Positions 33,028-45,200 of a DNA stretch of 64,000 bases are shown piece after piece. Source of the DNA: Apricaphanius iberus (lineage: Eukaryota > Chordata > Actinopteri > Cyprinodontiformes > Aphaniidae); contig JAPXFQ010002822.1 of assembly GCA_028564705.1 (NCBI GenBank), forward strand, positions 2,279,501-2,343,500, given 5' to 3'. The notes under the pieces were generated by a model. That model did no database searches and was not told the DNA's origin. It saw only the letters and a program-made list of their open reading frames with translations. Numbering within the stretch: the first letter of the stretch is position 1; every line of letters begins with the position of its first letter. The translations under genes and the position numbers were made by a program.

Positions 33028-34896
33028 CGGTTAGGGATGCTGTCAAGCTGAAGGAGTCCTATTGGGCCTTTTTGGCCTGTAGGACTCCGGAAGCAGCTGA
33101 TAGGTACCGGCAGGCCAAGCAGAGTGCGCCTCGGATGGTCGCTGAGGCAAAAACTCAGGCGTGGGAGGAGTTTGGAGAGACCATGGAGAACGACTTCCAT
33201 TTGGCTTTGAAGCGATTCTGGTCCACCATCCGGCGTCTCAGGGGGGGAAGGGGTCTGCCACCAACACTGTTTACAGTGGGGGCGGTGTGCTGCTGACCTC
33301 AACGCGGGACGTTTTGGGTCGGTGGATGGAATACTTCGAAGACCTCCTCAATCCCACCGACACGGCTTCCTGTTTGGAAGCAGAGTCTGGGGACTCTGGG
33401 ACGGGCTCTCCAATCTCTGGTGCGGAAGTCACTGAGGTTGTTAAAGAGCTCCTTGGTGGCAAGGCACCGGTGGTGGATGAGATTCGGCCGGAGTTCCTCA
33501 AGGCTCTGGGTGTGTTAGGGCTGTGTTGGTTGACGCAGCTCTGCAATATTGCGTGGACATCGGGGACAGTTCCCCTGGATTGGCAGACCGGGGTGGTGGT
33601 CCCCCTCTTTAAAAAGGGGGGCCACACAGTGTGTTCCAACTATAGGGGGGATCACACTTCTGAGCCTCCCTGGTAAGGTCTATTCGGGGGTTCTGGAGAG
33701 GAGGGTCCGACGGATAGTCGAACCTCGGATTCAGGAGGAAAAATGCGGTTTTCGTCCTGGCCGTGGAACACTGGAGTAGCTCTACACCCTCGGCTGGGTC
33801 CTGGAGGGTGAGTGGGAGTCCGCCCAACCGGTCTACGTGTGCTTTGTGGACTTGGTGTTTGACCGTGTCCCTCGGGGTGTCCTGTGGGGGGTACTCCGGG
33901 AGTATGGGGTACCAAGCCCTTTGATACGGGCTGTTAGGTCACTGTATGAACGGTGTCAGAGTCTGGTTCGCATTGCCTGCAGTAAGTCGGACTCGTTTCC
34001 AGTGAGAGTTGGACTCCGCCAAGGTTACCCTTTGTCACCGCTCCTGTTCATAACCTTTATGAACAGGATTTCTAGGCGCAGCCAAGGCGTGTAGGGGATC
34101 CGTTTTTGTGACCTCAGGAACGGGTCTCTGCTTTTCGCAGATGATGTGGTCTTGTTGGCTTCATCTGAACATGATCTACAGCTCTTGTTGGAGCGGTTCG
34201 CAGCCGAGTGTGAAGCGGCTGGGATCAGGATCAGTACCTCCAAATCCGAGACCATGGTCTTGAGCCGGAAAAGAGTAGAGTGCCTTCTCCGGGTCGGGGA
34301 TGAGGTCCTTGCTCAAGTGGAGGAGTTTAGGTATCTGGGGGTCTTGTTCACGAATGAGGGAAAAATGGAGCGGGAGATCGATGGACGGATTGGTAAGGCG
34401 TTTGCAGTTATGCGCACGCTGTACCGGTGTGTCGTGCAGAAGAGAGAGCTGAGCCGAAAGGCAAGCTCTCAATCTCGAACGCTGGGTGGTGACCGAAAGA
34501 ACGAGATCACGGATACAGGCTGCTGAAATGAGTTTCCTCCGTAGGGTGGCTGGGCTCTCCCTCATAGATAGGGTGAGAAGCTCGGTCATCCGGAGGGGGC
34601 TCAGAGTAGAGCCGCTGCTCCTCCACATCGAGAGGAGCCAGTTGAGGTGGCTCGGGCATCTGGTCACATATCCCTGGTGAGGTGTTCTGGGCACGTCCCA
34701 CCGGGAGGAGATCCAGGGGAAGACCCAGGACTCGCTGGAGGGATTATGTCTCCCAGCTGGCCTGGGAACGCCTCGGGATTCCTCCCGAGGAGCTGGCCCA
34801 AGTAGCCGGGGAGAGGGAGGTCTGGGTCTCTTTGCTTAGGCTACTGCCCCTGCGACCTGACCCCGAATAAGCAAAAGATGATGGATGGATGGATGA
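33028..34896 (+). pseudogene. Rex3: Rex3 (RTE-clade LINE), 5'-truncated copy 1
   Basis: From 33,028 the sequence encodes AVRDAVKLKESYWAFL, the region between endonuclease and RT in Rex3. RT landmarks follow in shifting frames: GVVVPLFKKGG near 33,600, RIQEEKCGFRPGRGT near 33,760, VGLRQGYPLSPLLF near 34,020 and LLFADDVVLLASS with intact FADD at about 34,134-34,145. The C-terminus has FLRRVAGLSLIDRVRSS and GRRSRGRPRTRWRDYVSQ, and ends LLPLRPDPE-stop at 34,868. A very short 3' UTR of GATG repeats closes it, a Rex3 hallmark. A deletion near 34,465 removes part of the thumb/C-terminal linker. In-frame stops and frameshifts make it inactive. The endonuclease half is missing. Confidence 0.9.
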
Positions 34897-35010
34897 TTCA
34901 ATTTCTTAAAGAAACTTTTAAACTGATTGCAATGTATGTATCATTGTACTGAAATGACTTCTCTTGTAAACTGCCTCGAAAATGAATCCGCACTATATAA
35001 ATTAACTAAA
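34897..35010 (+). repeat. Diverged LINE/SINE 3' tail
   Basis: Contains ATTGTACTGAAATGACTTCT, then TTGTAAACTGCCTCGAAAATG and CACTATATAAATTAACTAAA. This is the decayed form of the 'TTGTAAAGCGCCTTGA...GCGCTATATAAATAAA' tail of fish L2/CR1-type retroposons. It follows directly on the Rex3 GATG tail. Confidence 0.55.
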
Positions 35011-36083
35011 GAGAACCAAAGAGATGGACATTGTCCCAAGTTGAATGATATACAAAAGCAGGAATCATACAGCTGCAATTTAGTCACACAGAAGTTCACA
35101 GAAGACAAAGTTTTACAATCATTTTGAATTGCTTTAATGTTTTAAACTGTAATATTTTTTTATTTATTTTTTTGTGGTGGGGGGGTTGGGGTGCACTAAA
35201 CCTTTGCTCCAGAGGCAGCTGAGGAAAGGGGAGACCAGCAAACGTGAAGCGAAAGCTTCATTAGAGCGATCATTAAATATGGATAAACTCATTCCACAGA
35301 TCAAAATTGAGACACAGGAGGCCAGGCCATACAGTGTAGCGGCAGGTCGTAGGTGGAGGAGTCGTATTACTGTAGCGAATAGTCTGAGTACTTGCATGTA
35401 GAAATGTACTCTCTGAAGAAATGTTTCCAAACCCTCGTATGCCCCCTCCACACACACCAAAAAAAACAAAAGATTTGTCAATATTGAGGAAGCAGTGGCT
35501 AAAGTTTTTATTTTATTAAAGTTTTTTTTTTTTTTTTTTTTTGCTGTAATTTGTTCTTGCCCCTGATAATGTTTTGCAGTAAACTCTGATTGCAGATTTT
35601 TCGGAACTCAAACTGCAGCTTCAGATGTTTAAACAGCAGATCTCTGGCATTCAGCGCACATACTCCTCTAAAAGCACAGAAAGGATACGAGTGTGTGCAC
35701 AAACACACACAGGCCTGTCTGAGAGCTCATGAGTAGGTGACTTTGCTTCTGTCTGGATCTCAAAGGACATTACTGAGACACCCAATAAAACCTATGCTTA
35801 CACACACACCTTCTAATATCTGTCTTTCGCTTTATCTCGTTTCAGACTGCAGGACAGTGTCACCTCTCAATGACAAAAAGACAGAGCTTTTTTCACCACT
35901 TTATTTATCTCTTTCTCCAGCACACAGAGTGCCTTTGTTCTGGTATATAATTATGCTTTGTTTACTGTGGATTTTAATGATGCTAAAATCTGTAAATTTT
36001 TGAAATTCATCATTTTAGACTTAATATTACACCCTTTGAAAAAAAGCTTTTTAAAACCCACTGGTAAAGACATTGTTACTATG
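35011..36083. other. Unrecognised DNA
   Basis: The segment at about 35,170-35,450 is GC-richer than its surroundings, with an open frame of 75 codons (35,174-35,401) lacking any recognisable domain. A T run lies at about 35,521-35,542. Nothing else is supported. Confidence 0.4.
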
Positions 36084-36085
36084 TA

Positions 36086-36615
36086 CAGTACAGACCAAAA
36101 GTTTGGACACACCTTCTCATCCCATGAGTTTCCTTTCTTTTCATGACTATTTACATTATAGATTTACACTGAAGGAATCCAAACTATGAATGAACACATA
36201 TGTAGTAATTTTACAAAAAATAACCAGGCCTCCAAAGTCATCAGACCTGAACCCAATTAAGATGATTTGGGGTGAGCTGAAACTCAGAGTGAAGGCAAAA
36301 GGGCCAACAAGTATTAAGCATGGGAACTGGGAACTCCTTCAAGACTGTTGAAAAACTATTTTGGGTAACTACCTCTTGAAGCTCAAGAGAATACAAAGCA
36401 GAAATCAGAGCAAAGGGTGGCTACTTTGAGGAATCAAAAATATAACACATGTATTCAGTTGTTTCACCTTTTTTGTTTAATTTACATACATTAATTCCAT
36501 ACATTATGTGTTCATTCATAGCTTTGATGCCCTTTATTGAGAATCTACAATGTCTCATGAAAAGAAAGGAAACTCATTGAATGAGAAGGTGTGTCCAAAC
36601 TTTTGGTCTGTACTG
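36086..36615 (+). mobile_element. Internally deleted Tc1-like transposon with TA duplication
   Basis: The left end CAGTACAGACCAAAAGTTTG and the right end, its exact inverse (CAAACTTTTGGTCTGTACTG), are each flanked by TA (36,084-36,085 and 36,616-36,617). The TIR similarity extends about 45 bp inward. Between them only the C-terminal part of a Tc1 transposase remains, on the plus strand: PPKSSDLNPIKMIWGELKL, then PTS...WELLQDC-stop. The third catalytic acidic residue of the DD34E triad (canonical PIE) is PIK here. At 530 bp, against about 1.6 kb for a full element, it is a deletion derivative. Confidence 0.92.
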
Positions 36616-36953
36616 TACTTGTTCGGGGTTGGAGCAAACTTTCGTTAAAAAAAAATAAAAAAAAATAAAAAAATACTTTGAGTACATTAGAAGAAAGAGT
36701 GACATTAAAAGGGTCTTCAGCTCTAGAAAAGAACAAATGTTTGGGTAAAATGTGGCTGAAAGAATGAGGAGGAAAAAGGTGGCAAGTGAAAAGGGCTGAT
36801 GATAATTTACAGAAACTTCTTTAAAAGCTTAGAGTTAGGTTACTTTTCAGCTTTGTGCTCCATGTCTCTAGCACTGTTTAGGGTTGATCCTGTTGGCTTT
36901 CTAAAAGCTCTAAGTAGCTCTGTATAAAGCACACCAAAGCACCAAACTACTAT

Positions 36954-37032
<79 letters not shown>

Positions 37033-37143
37033 CTCAGGTTATGTGGCTTGACTTTAATGATAGATTTCTGTCCTTTTTCTTTTGTTTCGCTTCTGCTTCT
37101 TCTACCGTTCTCTAATCATTTTACAGATTTCCGCTTCCATGTA
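36616..37143. other. Spacer with a long (TA)n microsatellite
   Basis: The tract of about 35 TA units at 36,959-37,030 has one phase break near 36,993. The flanking DNA shows no other feature. Confidence 0.6.
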
Positions 37144-37359
37144 CAGTCATGTGAGAAGATTAGGACACCCATCAAATAATCAGCTCTTCCTTATGAACTG
37201 TTCACATATCAATTTCCAATTATGATTTTATGTATCACTGGAAAAGAAAGTGACATAATTGCAATCAAACAACAAAAGTAAACATTTTGTAAAATATCAA
37301 GATATAAACAAAACAATATATATTTTAATAGAGGAAAACGTTAGGACACCCTACCCCCT

Positions 37360-38243
37360 AATATCTACTGTTGCCTCCGTTGGCTGATATAACTTCAACA
37401 AGACACTTTTTGTAGCCTTTTACCAGTCTCTGACATCAATCAGAAGAAAGTTTTCCCCACTCCTTTACCTTGGCCATTCCAGGACTCCCCACTTCTTAGT
37501 TTTTAGCAAGTCTTTGGTGGATTTGCTGGTATGCTTTGGGTCACTGTCACGTTGCAATGTCCAGTTCCGCTTCAGCTTTAGTTTTTTTAACAGATGGTTT
37601 CACAGTTCTTCAAGGACCCTGTGATACACAGTAGAACTTTTGATGGTGAGCTGACCAGGTCCTGCAAAGGATCCCCAAACAAGAATAATGCCACCTCCAT
37701 GCTTCACAGCTGGGATGAGGTTCTTTTCTTGGAAGGCTGTATTTGGTTTACTCCAAACATGTCTACTGTGTCCAAATAATTCAATTATAGCCTCATCTTT
37801 CCAAAGAAAATTATTTCAGAAGTCTTGGTCTTTGTCTTTGTTCGCTCTGAGAACCTTCAATCTGGCCTTGATGTTTTTCATAGCAAATGTTTCCTCTTTC
37901 CACACCTCCAATGAAAGTCAAACTTGTGTAGTCTCTTTCTGACAGTAGAGTAATATACTTTCTCATCAACAGTAGCCAGAGCCTGCTGTAGTTCCCTTAA
38001 TGACATTTTAGGATTTTGGATGACCTCTTTGAGAATCTTGCGGTCTGCTCTGGGGGTGAATTTGCGTGGACAGCCAGACCTGGGGATGGTGGCAGTTGTT
38101 TTGAATGTCCTCCACTTGTAAAGGGGATTCTCCGGATTTTGGAATGGCTGATGTCAAATTATTCCATTTAAATCCCTTACCAGACTCATAAGCGGCCACA
38201 ATCTTCTTTGTGGGGCATCAACCAGCTCTTTAAATCTCACCAT
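37360..38243 (-). pseudogene. Tc1 transposase, inactivated
   Basis: The start at 38,243 gives MVRFKELVDAP. A helix-turn-helix region follows (FTPRADRKILKEVIQNPK, then LRELQQAL). The catalytic core has FGKDEAIIELFGHSRHVWS with the first aspartate, and HGGGIILVWGSFAGPGQL. LQRDSDPKHTSKSTKDLLK carries the second aspartate in the usual DPKHTSK context. After GVLEWP the expected SPDLNPIE segment bearing the third catalytic residue is missing, and several stops and frameshifts interrupt the chain. The protein would bind TIRs and cut and paste at TA sites if intact. It is not functional here. Confidence 0.85.
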
Positions 38244-38656
38244 TGTGCTCACTTCAACACTTCAACAATCAGGAAAACACCAAACTAAATCTGAGGTTTA
38301 AATAGGGCAAAGCTCTTTTAAAAAGCTGGTTAAGGAGCTGGTTAAGGATGTACTGTACATGTGCACCTGAGGTGATAGACCTGTGATTTTAACCATTTTA
38401 AGTGGGATAATATGTGGGGGTGTCTAATTCCTCATTAGAAATGGCATTCTTTTTAAATTACATGTCACATAAAGTTTTTAAAAGACTTTTATTACGTTTT
38501 AATTTTGTAGTTATATATTTGGATCCCTCAGTATAATAAGAAATTGGTATTAAATACCCATATGGCCAAATGTATTTTCAAATCAACTAGCGAGATCAGC
38601 TACTGAATTAAAACTGTGAGCTTTTCTAGCAAGATCAGTTTGTGAATAAAGTAAAG

Positions 38657-38657
<1 letters not shown>

Positions 38658-38714
<57 letters not shown>

Positions 38715-38890
38715 CAGTATATATATATAATTGTTGTCTTGATTATTGTCTTATTGTAATTGCGTTCTTGTATTTAAATCATCAAACTGATTTATGCTGT
38801 GCTCAAATTTTAATCATGTAAAGAAATTTAATTGCCTTGTGTTGAAACTGTGCTATACAAATAAAATTGCCTTGCCTTGCAAATATACAG
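38658..38890 (+). repeat. (TA)n tract and LINE/SINE 3' tail inside Tc1
   Basis: About 72 bp of TA repeats (38,658-38,729) precede a segment ending TGTGCTATACAAATAAAATT followed by GCCTTGCCTTGC. This is a common retroposon 3' end in fishes with short tandem tail units. It sits between the Tc1 coding region and its right TIR, so it is younger than the Tc1. Confidence 0.7.
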
Positions 38891-38928
38891 GCTTTCATAG
38901 GGTGTCCTAATTTTCTCACATGAATGTA

Positions 38929-40436
38929 TCCTTCTCCTTAGATAGTGCATCCTAATTTTTGTTCACCTCCTGCTATTTATCTTTTTATGTGTGCCTCCAT
39001 GATTCTCCTTTATCCACTACCAGCCCTGTTACTTGTTTCTCATTAATCACCTCCTGCTCTATTATATTGTCTTTCCAACCCATTTCCACTGGTTTAGATG
39101 ATTTGGCTTTTCAACATTTTTGTTTAATTCATTCAGTCATTTCATGTCTTTTTAAACAAAGGGATTGTTATTAATCAATGTTTTTCAATAAATGTGCTTG
39201 AAACAAACTTGACTCATTGTCTTTCTCATTTCCCCCCTCAAACCATGATTTGTCCAATTTTTTCCTCTCTGACCTCCTGTCAGTCAATTGTGTCCGTAAC
39301 GAATTGGACCAATAAAAATCCTTTACACCAGAGGTTGTGCTAGACATTTATTTGTCCATCATTTTGACCAGCAGGGTCCAACATATCTGGTCACAATCTA
39401 TTATCAATCAAATTGGGGGTTGGGGGGGTGTCAATAGTCGTTGTAATCACTAGTTAATGCAGTGTTTGGGCACTACATGTTTTTTATATTGAAATGATAA
39501 TTTATCTAATATGGTCTATGGCAATTTTATGAACTTACTTTATGTTGTCCATTGCTCCCTGAGGGGGGAATATGTTCATAAGCTGAAGAAAAAGCCTCTT
39601 AAACGACGCTACAACGGTGAGTAGACCCACCATGAAAAGTTAGCAACCCCTGCTGTCCTGGTTGGTAATTTCTTTGCCACATAGAAAAATAAATGGCAAT
39701 TAGATAGCACGTCTTCACGTTTTGAAGAAAATATTTCAGCTGTTTTGTAAAATGTAATTTTCCAAAAAAAAATTAAAAATAATTTTTCGTTGGAACACAC
39801 CACATGTGTTCATTCCATAAAATAGCAAAGATTACACATCAGATTGATACTGATTTAGCAGAAATTCAAGAAAAGTACCTCATGCCAACTCTGGGAGCTG
39901 GGATTATAACGTTTTGGAATAATTTGCTGGAGCAGGACCTAGACAGCTTACTATCATATAAATCAACATGAATTCAACAATGGATTTGAAGGTGCTTGAT
40001 GAAAAATGTAGGACCTACAAAAACAATTAAAAGTAAAGCAGAACTAAACCCTACAACATGACAACGAACCAATAATATACCAGCAAGTGCATCAACAAAA
40101 TTTAAAATCCTGAGCTGCATGAGAGTATATAGAGATAAAATAAGCATTTGTTATTGCTGTCTGGGAGATGCTTTTTTTATTTAGAAAAAGCATAATCCGT
40201 AAAATAAAGCAATGTCAGGCTGGTGTAACAACAACCACAGGTGTACAATGCAAACCTTGATTTTGAAAAGATCTTTAAAAAAACTTAATAAACTGGTTGC
40301 TCATAAGAACAACCCTTTCTGAGGTTTTGAATTGACTTTTTTTCACTCTCAGATCTTAGATGGGTTCTGTAACTCACAGCTTTTTTTGCCCTGTACACAT
40401 TGTTCATTATTAATGGATCCTAACTTACATGCACTT
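38929..40436. other. Mostly unrecognised; dispersed repeat at 39,327-39,412
   Basis: The 39,327-39,412 piece (CCAGAGGTTGTGCTAGA, then ATCATTTTGA, GGGTC and CAATCTAT) is the second copy of the family at 16,685-16,795. Nothing else is supported. Confidence 0.5.
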
Positions 40437-40716
40437 GTATAGCACTTCATCAAGTCTGATGACTCCACAATATTTTACACTACATTTAGCTATTCAACTG
40501 TTCACACAATGACGGTGGTAAGCTACATTGTTAACACAGCTGCTCTGGTAACAGACAGAAGCAAGGTTGCCTATCAATCTGCACCACCAGGCCCTCTGAA
40601 CACCACCAGCAGGCAAGATGGGTGAAGTTGTCCAGGGAGACAATGACTGAGATGGACTGAGCAGGGGTTCAAACCACCAATCCACCAGTTAAAGGACACA
40701 TCTGCTACCAGATGCA
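40437..40716 (-). mobile_element. tRNA-derived SINE, second type, copy B
   Basis: Minus-strand reading starts near 40,716 with CTGGTAGCAGATGTGTCC and has a B-box-like GGTTTGAACCCC. The middle shares GGCCCTCTG..CACCACCAG with the copy at 55.4 kb. The 3' part ends near 40,437 in an AGTGCTATACAAGT-type tail. Sequence is diverged, so an old insertion. Confidence 0.65.
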
Positions 40717-40889
40717 CATGCATATCATACATGTGCTAATAGGTCAGGCACATTAACTTATGCCTGAACTTTTCTTTCTAAAACATTATTTATATATATT
40801 TATACACCTACCTAGTGGTGCCAGAGGTAAGACATTTTGAAAAGTAAATATGGAAAAAATATGTAAAAAGAGAGTGAGAGTGCAGCTAT

Positions 40890-41065
40890 GAAAATATGTG
40901 TGTGTATGTGTGTGTGTGTCTGGGGTGGATGATTGTGTGTGTGTGCTGTTGAGATGTAGAACAAGTGTCAGGTCACTGTCCAAGGTCTCACTCTACCTGC
41001 CTGTCATTCCATCTATCTGCCGCTGACATACAAACACACCCACACTCACACACACACACAGTGGT
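40890..41065. repeat. (GT)n and (CA)n microsatellites
   Basis: Interrupted GT runs at about 40,898-40,944 and ACACACACAC runs at about 41,033-41,060 face each other about 90 bp apart. They could form a weak imperfect hairpin. Otherwise ordinary microsatellites. Confidence 0.8.
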
Positions 41066-41839
41066 AGAATCAGGATGGCCATTTTTCTGTCACCTTTACA
41101 GGTCCTTTATGACCTAACTCTCTAGATAAAGTAAGCTACAATAAGTACAAGGACTGAAGGTGCTACAATAGCATGTCTATGAAGTAATACAAACTCAATG
41201 TTTGTTATTGTGTAGTAACTGATGAGAGACCATTCATCCTTTCTGAGATAAAGATTTTAGACAGGGCGATTATGAATTGTCAAAACTGGAAAGGCACATT
41301 ATTATATAAAACAATTAATTGTCTCTTAATCAGTCTATTACTTTAGTTTGTTCTGGAGGTAAACAATTCTGGGGATAAAATAAGTGCATTGCATGCATTT
41401 GGCAAGTAAGAACTTGGTAGAGCATAGGACAACTATTCAGTCTACTCTGTATCCCACTTCAATTTATCTCTACTTCATTATCCCAAAAGTCTGGTTTGTT
41501 TGGGGAGGTGTGAATCCATGAACTCTGGCTGACAAAGCAAACTCTGGTCTGCCTATAAACCAAGGTTTCTGCTCAGTTCTTGTGCAGTTTGATTGTATTT
41601 ATGAATTAAAAGTGAGTCAGCTCTGCTGCAAAAGCAGGAAGTAGACTAAAATACAGGGCATTCTGGGTAAATGCAACCAAAATGACTACACAAAAACAAC
41701 TCTGCCTCAGTCTCTGCTCATACTGAGCCCATTGATGCAACATACATGTTTGTAGTACATGTTTCTCTCCTACTTCTCCCCAACTGCATGATGTGCTGTC
41801 AATTCAAGCACTAACCTGTTTTCTATTATAGTAGGTGCT

Positions 41840-42238
41840 CCGGATTAGCCCTGCTTGACGACCCTGACTAAGATGGCATTGCAGTGACGGAAAATTCTCC
41901 ACGTCCTGCAACAAACTTCTGCATCAGTTCTATTGCTCTTTCTGTGTCTCTGTTATGTATTCTCCAAGCCACAGACGGTCGCGGCAGATAACCGCTTGTG
42001 CTGAGCCTGGTTCTGCCGGAGGTTTCTTCCTGTTAAAAGGGAGTTTTTCCTTCCCACTGTCGCTGCATGCTTGCTCAGTATGAGGGATTGCTGAGAATTC
42101 CACGACGCAATCTTCTGTGGTTCTGTAATTTCTACACTTAACATTGTATTGTAATAACTCTTTTTGTAAAGTGCCTTGAGATGACATCTGTTGTGAAATG
42201 GCGCTATATAAATAAACTGAATTGAATTGAATTGAATA
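41840..42238 (+). mobile_element. LINE-type 3' UTR with (ATTGA)n tail
   Basis: Contains GGTTTCTTCCTGTTAAAAGG, GAGTTTTTCCTTCCCACTGT, TAAAGTGCCTTGAGATGAC and GGCGCTATATAAATAAACTG, and ends in GAATTGAATTGAATTGAA. This is one of the commonest 3' ends of fish retroposons, of the L2/Rex1/CR1 group. No coding part is attached, so it is a strongly 5'-truncated copy. The exact clade is not certain. Confidence 0.75.
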
Positions 42239-45200
42239 GTACAGCTTACACTAAAGAGCATATTGGTTTGTGGTAACAGTAATGTTTAACATGAAACCTG
42301 TTCTGTACAACAAAATACAATTACCATAACCATCTGCTACAAAATTACAAAAAAGTAAAAACTTCACTCTTCAACTATTATAAAGATTCCGTTGCCAGTA
42401 ATTTCCACTATAACGCTCAGTGAAAGGTTTGTTTCTTCTCATGAAAGCACAGACCAGGTTGACATTCAGGCCCATTGTCAATGAGCGGGTCTGGGAGGTT
42501 TGACCTAGAAGTATCCAACATACTACCAACAGGATGTAAAAAAAAACAACTGAAGCCTAGTTTATACATCTCTATCTAGCTAGGGACAGAGACTCTAAAT
42601 GCCATCATCCATTGATGCAAGGACTCTCTGTCAGTCACATAAAGGGTGTGAGTGCAAACTTTGCTGATGGAGAAATAGAAGCTATGCTTGAGGTATTAAA
42701 TAAAAATGCTGTTTAATGTTGCCCCCAGCTAAATTCTTCTGTTGCCAGGTCTGGGTCCTCTTATACTTTTTAGCTGAGCCATAAATGTTGAATATTGGCT
42801 TACAGTGTGTTATATGATGCACCACTAAGTGTCCGTGGATTGATTTCAAGCTCATTAGTTGGATGTTACTAAAAAACAACACACATTTAAATATTTGTCA
42901 CTAACAATAGCAATGTGTTTAACCTGTAATCTCTCAGTGAGGACTTCCATATATTTGCATAGCAATAAATCCCCACTTCAAGGTTTTCACTATTTTTTGT
43001 GAATTAGCTTTGTGTTGTATTTGACGTTTTTTTGTCTTTGTGTCTTTAGCTTCATCTCTTGAATGAGTGTTTACCTCTGGGATTTTGCAGGGTCAAAGGT
43101 AATACTTTAATCAGACATAAAGATGAAAGCTCAGCATTAACCTTTGGAGTAGAGAAAACGTTCCTTTTTCATGTGTTAAAACAGTTGATGTTCTAAAAAA
43201 AATTGTTCATAACTGAATGCCCCTAACGACCAATAACAACAACAACAAAAAATCCTACAAGGCCTTGCTGAAGGGTTTTGGGAAAAAAAAAATCTTCAAT
43301 TAAAATCTTGCAAAGAATGTGTTTCATGAATAAATATGTTTTGGGTCAGACCATGTCAGATAAGTCACAGCAGCTAAACAGACTACTAATATGTTATCAA
43401 TAACTAACTTTCCAGGATGATGTGTCAATTTCTAGCAAGGACCTGCCGTTCATTAGCCCAGAGTTAGCAGACTGGTGTTTAAATATGGTCTATGGATCAA
43501 TTTGCAACTCTGCACTTGTTTTTAGATTCTGGTGTTGGTCCAAATCAGATGCTGACAAGACTCTGGTACAAAGAAAAGGCAGCACTCCAAATGTTGTAGC
43601 AGATGGGCATCACAGCAAACTGCTGAAGATGATATGTTTGAAACGAGTTGACGGGAGGAGGGTGTCTGGAATCAGGACAGGCCAAAAGCTTCACTGCTTG
43701 TGTATGTGTTTGTTTGGTTGCTTGTAGATCATCTGTGCTTTTCAGCCTTAGGGGCTAACAGTGTCTCTTACTGCTGCATGGAGCCTTTTAGCACATTAAA
43801 GGGAACACAAACTGGTGCTGTCTCTACTAACGCTGCCCACACATGCTTGAATACAAATAAACACAAGTATACATACAGAATGTTGCCAAATACAGTGGAT
43901 ATCGATAGATATGCAGATTGAATTACTGATGAAGCACGAAAATAGCAATGACCATAAGTATGATGATGAGATTAAATCACATGTGCATATACAGTATAGA
44001 CCAATTCACGAATTGTAACATTATGCTCTGATTATTTTACGATTAAAATATTAAGGTTTCTGCAGCTAAGCAGCAGTCTGGGAAAATAAAGTTCTTCCAA
44101 ACTGTTACTAATTAAACAAAATATTTTGAAATAGTTGTAATATCTGTTTTTTCAAGCACTAAAGGGTAATATTTCTCTGATTTCTCCAGCCTACATTCAA
44201 AACAGACTGAATTTAAATTAAAATCTGCTCAGATTTCTTTAAAAAAATATACCTGGAGAATTGATTTTAGTTTAAACAGTCCAGGTTTCCAGTGAGACCA
44301 ACTTGCAAAAGGATGTTGTTCCTGTCAGTAATTCATGTGGACTCAGACTGTTTTCCAAATTAAATTCCTTTCTCAATAATGGAACAAAAATAATATTCCA
44401 GCTGCAGAATCAAACCTTTCCCAACTGATCACAGAAAATGTTAGTTTTTTTCACTTTCAACATACATGTTTCAAATGTCTTTGTTATATTGTTGTTGTGT
44501 ACTTGTCATACCTACCTTTTACTTTTAGTTCTTTTAGCCAAGGTCCTGTTAAGTCTTGTCTGCTTTGTTAAAGCAATTTCCTTTAGTAAAAAAAAATTAC
44601 CAAATGGAACCAATGTATCCTAAGTATTAGTAGAGTATAAGGGTTTTTCTTTTGTATTGCTGCTGAAGGAATGCGTTTTCTAAGCCTGCTGACAGCATAA
44701 AGGATTAAATGAAAATAGCACAAAGTGCTATTACCTAATAGTCATTAGGCTACACAAATTCAAATGAAGTGTATAACTACCTTTTTGATAAACCATTGTC
44801 TTTTTTCTGGTAACCTGATGCTAACTAACTAAGCAGCCGCAGTCCTAAACACGGGCTTATGTCAAAAATGGTTCTTAACTACTTGTATTAAAACAGTTAC
44901 AATATCGTAGTTTGAGTGAGAAAGCTTGAACTAAATTGAATACAATAACCTGACTAAATCTGACAAGACTGAACTGAATTAGTGGAAAGTAAAAGCAGGT
45001 ACAAATTTACAATCGCAATGTAACTTTTCTTTTCCATTTCCAGTCAATAAAAGTCTAATTTAACACTGTAGGCAAGGTATCTAGCTTGAAAGAGTTAATC
45101 TGGTTTTATTTAAAAAACAAACTATTTTCTGGACCCTTGTTTTAATTATCTCTTGTTCTGGCAGAAATAAGATCCTTCAAGCCTAAACGCCTCACAAGCA

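Larger units (their letters stand above)
37144..38926 (-). mobile_element. Tc1-like transposon, near full length, with TA duplication
   Basis: The left end CAGTCATGTGAGAAGATTAG and the inverse of the right end CATTCATGTGAGAAAATTAG differ at two positions, and both are flanked by TA (37,142-37,143; 38,927-38,928). The transposase lies on the minus strand. A TA tract plus a retroposon tail inserted between the gene and the right TIR (38,658-38,890) accounts for much of its extra length. Confidence 0.92.

Noticed and set aside
32721..33302. 193-codon minus-strand open frame rich in alanine
   Set aside because: It runs across the 30-bp minisatellite and antisense to Rex3 coding. The repeat period and antisense codon bias explain its length.
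34176..34694. 172-codon minus-strand open frame
   Set aside because: Antisense shadow of the Rex3 reverse transcriptase C-terminal region.
41930..42261. Minus-strand open frames of 85 and 102 codons
   Set aside because: Antisense reading of a LINE 3' UTR with no recognisable domain.
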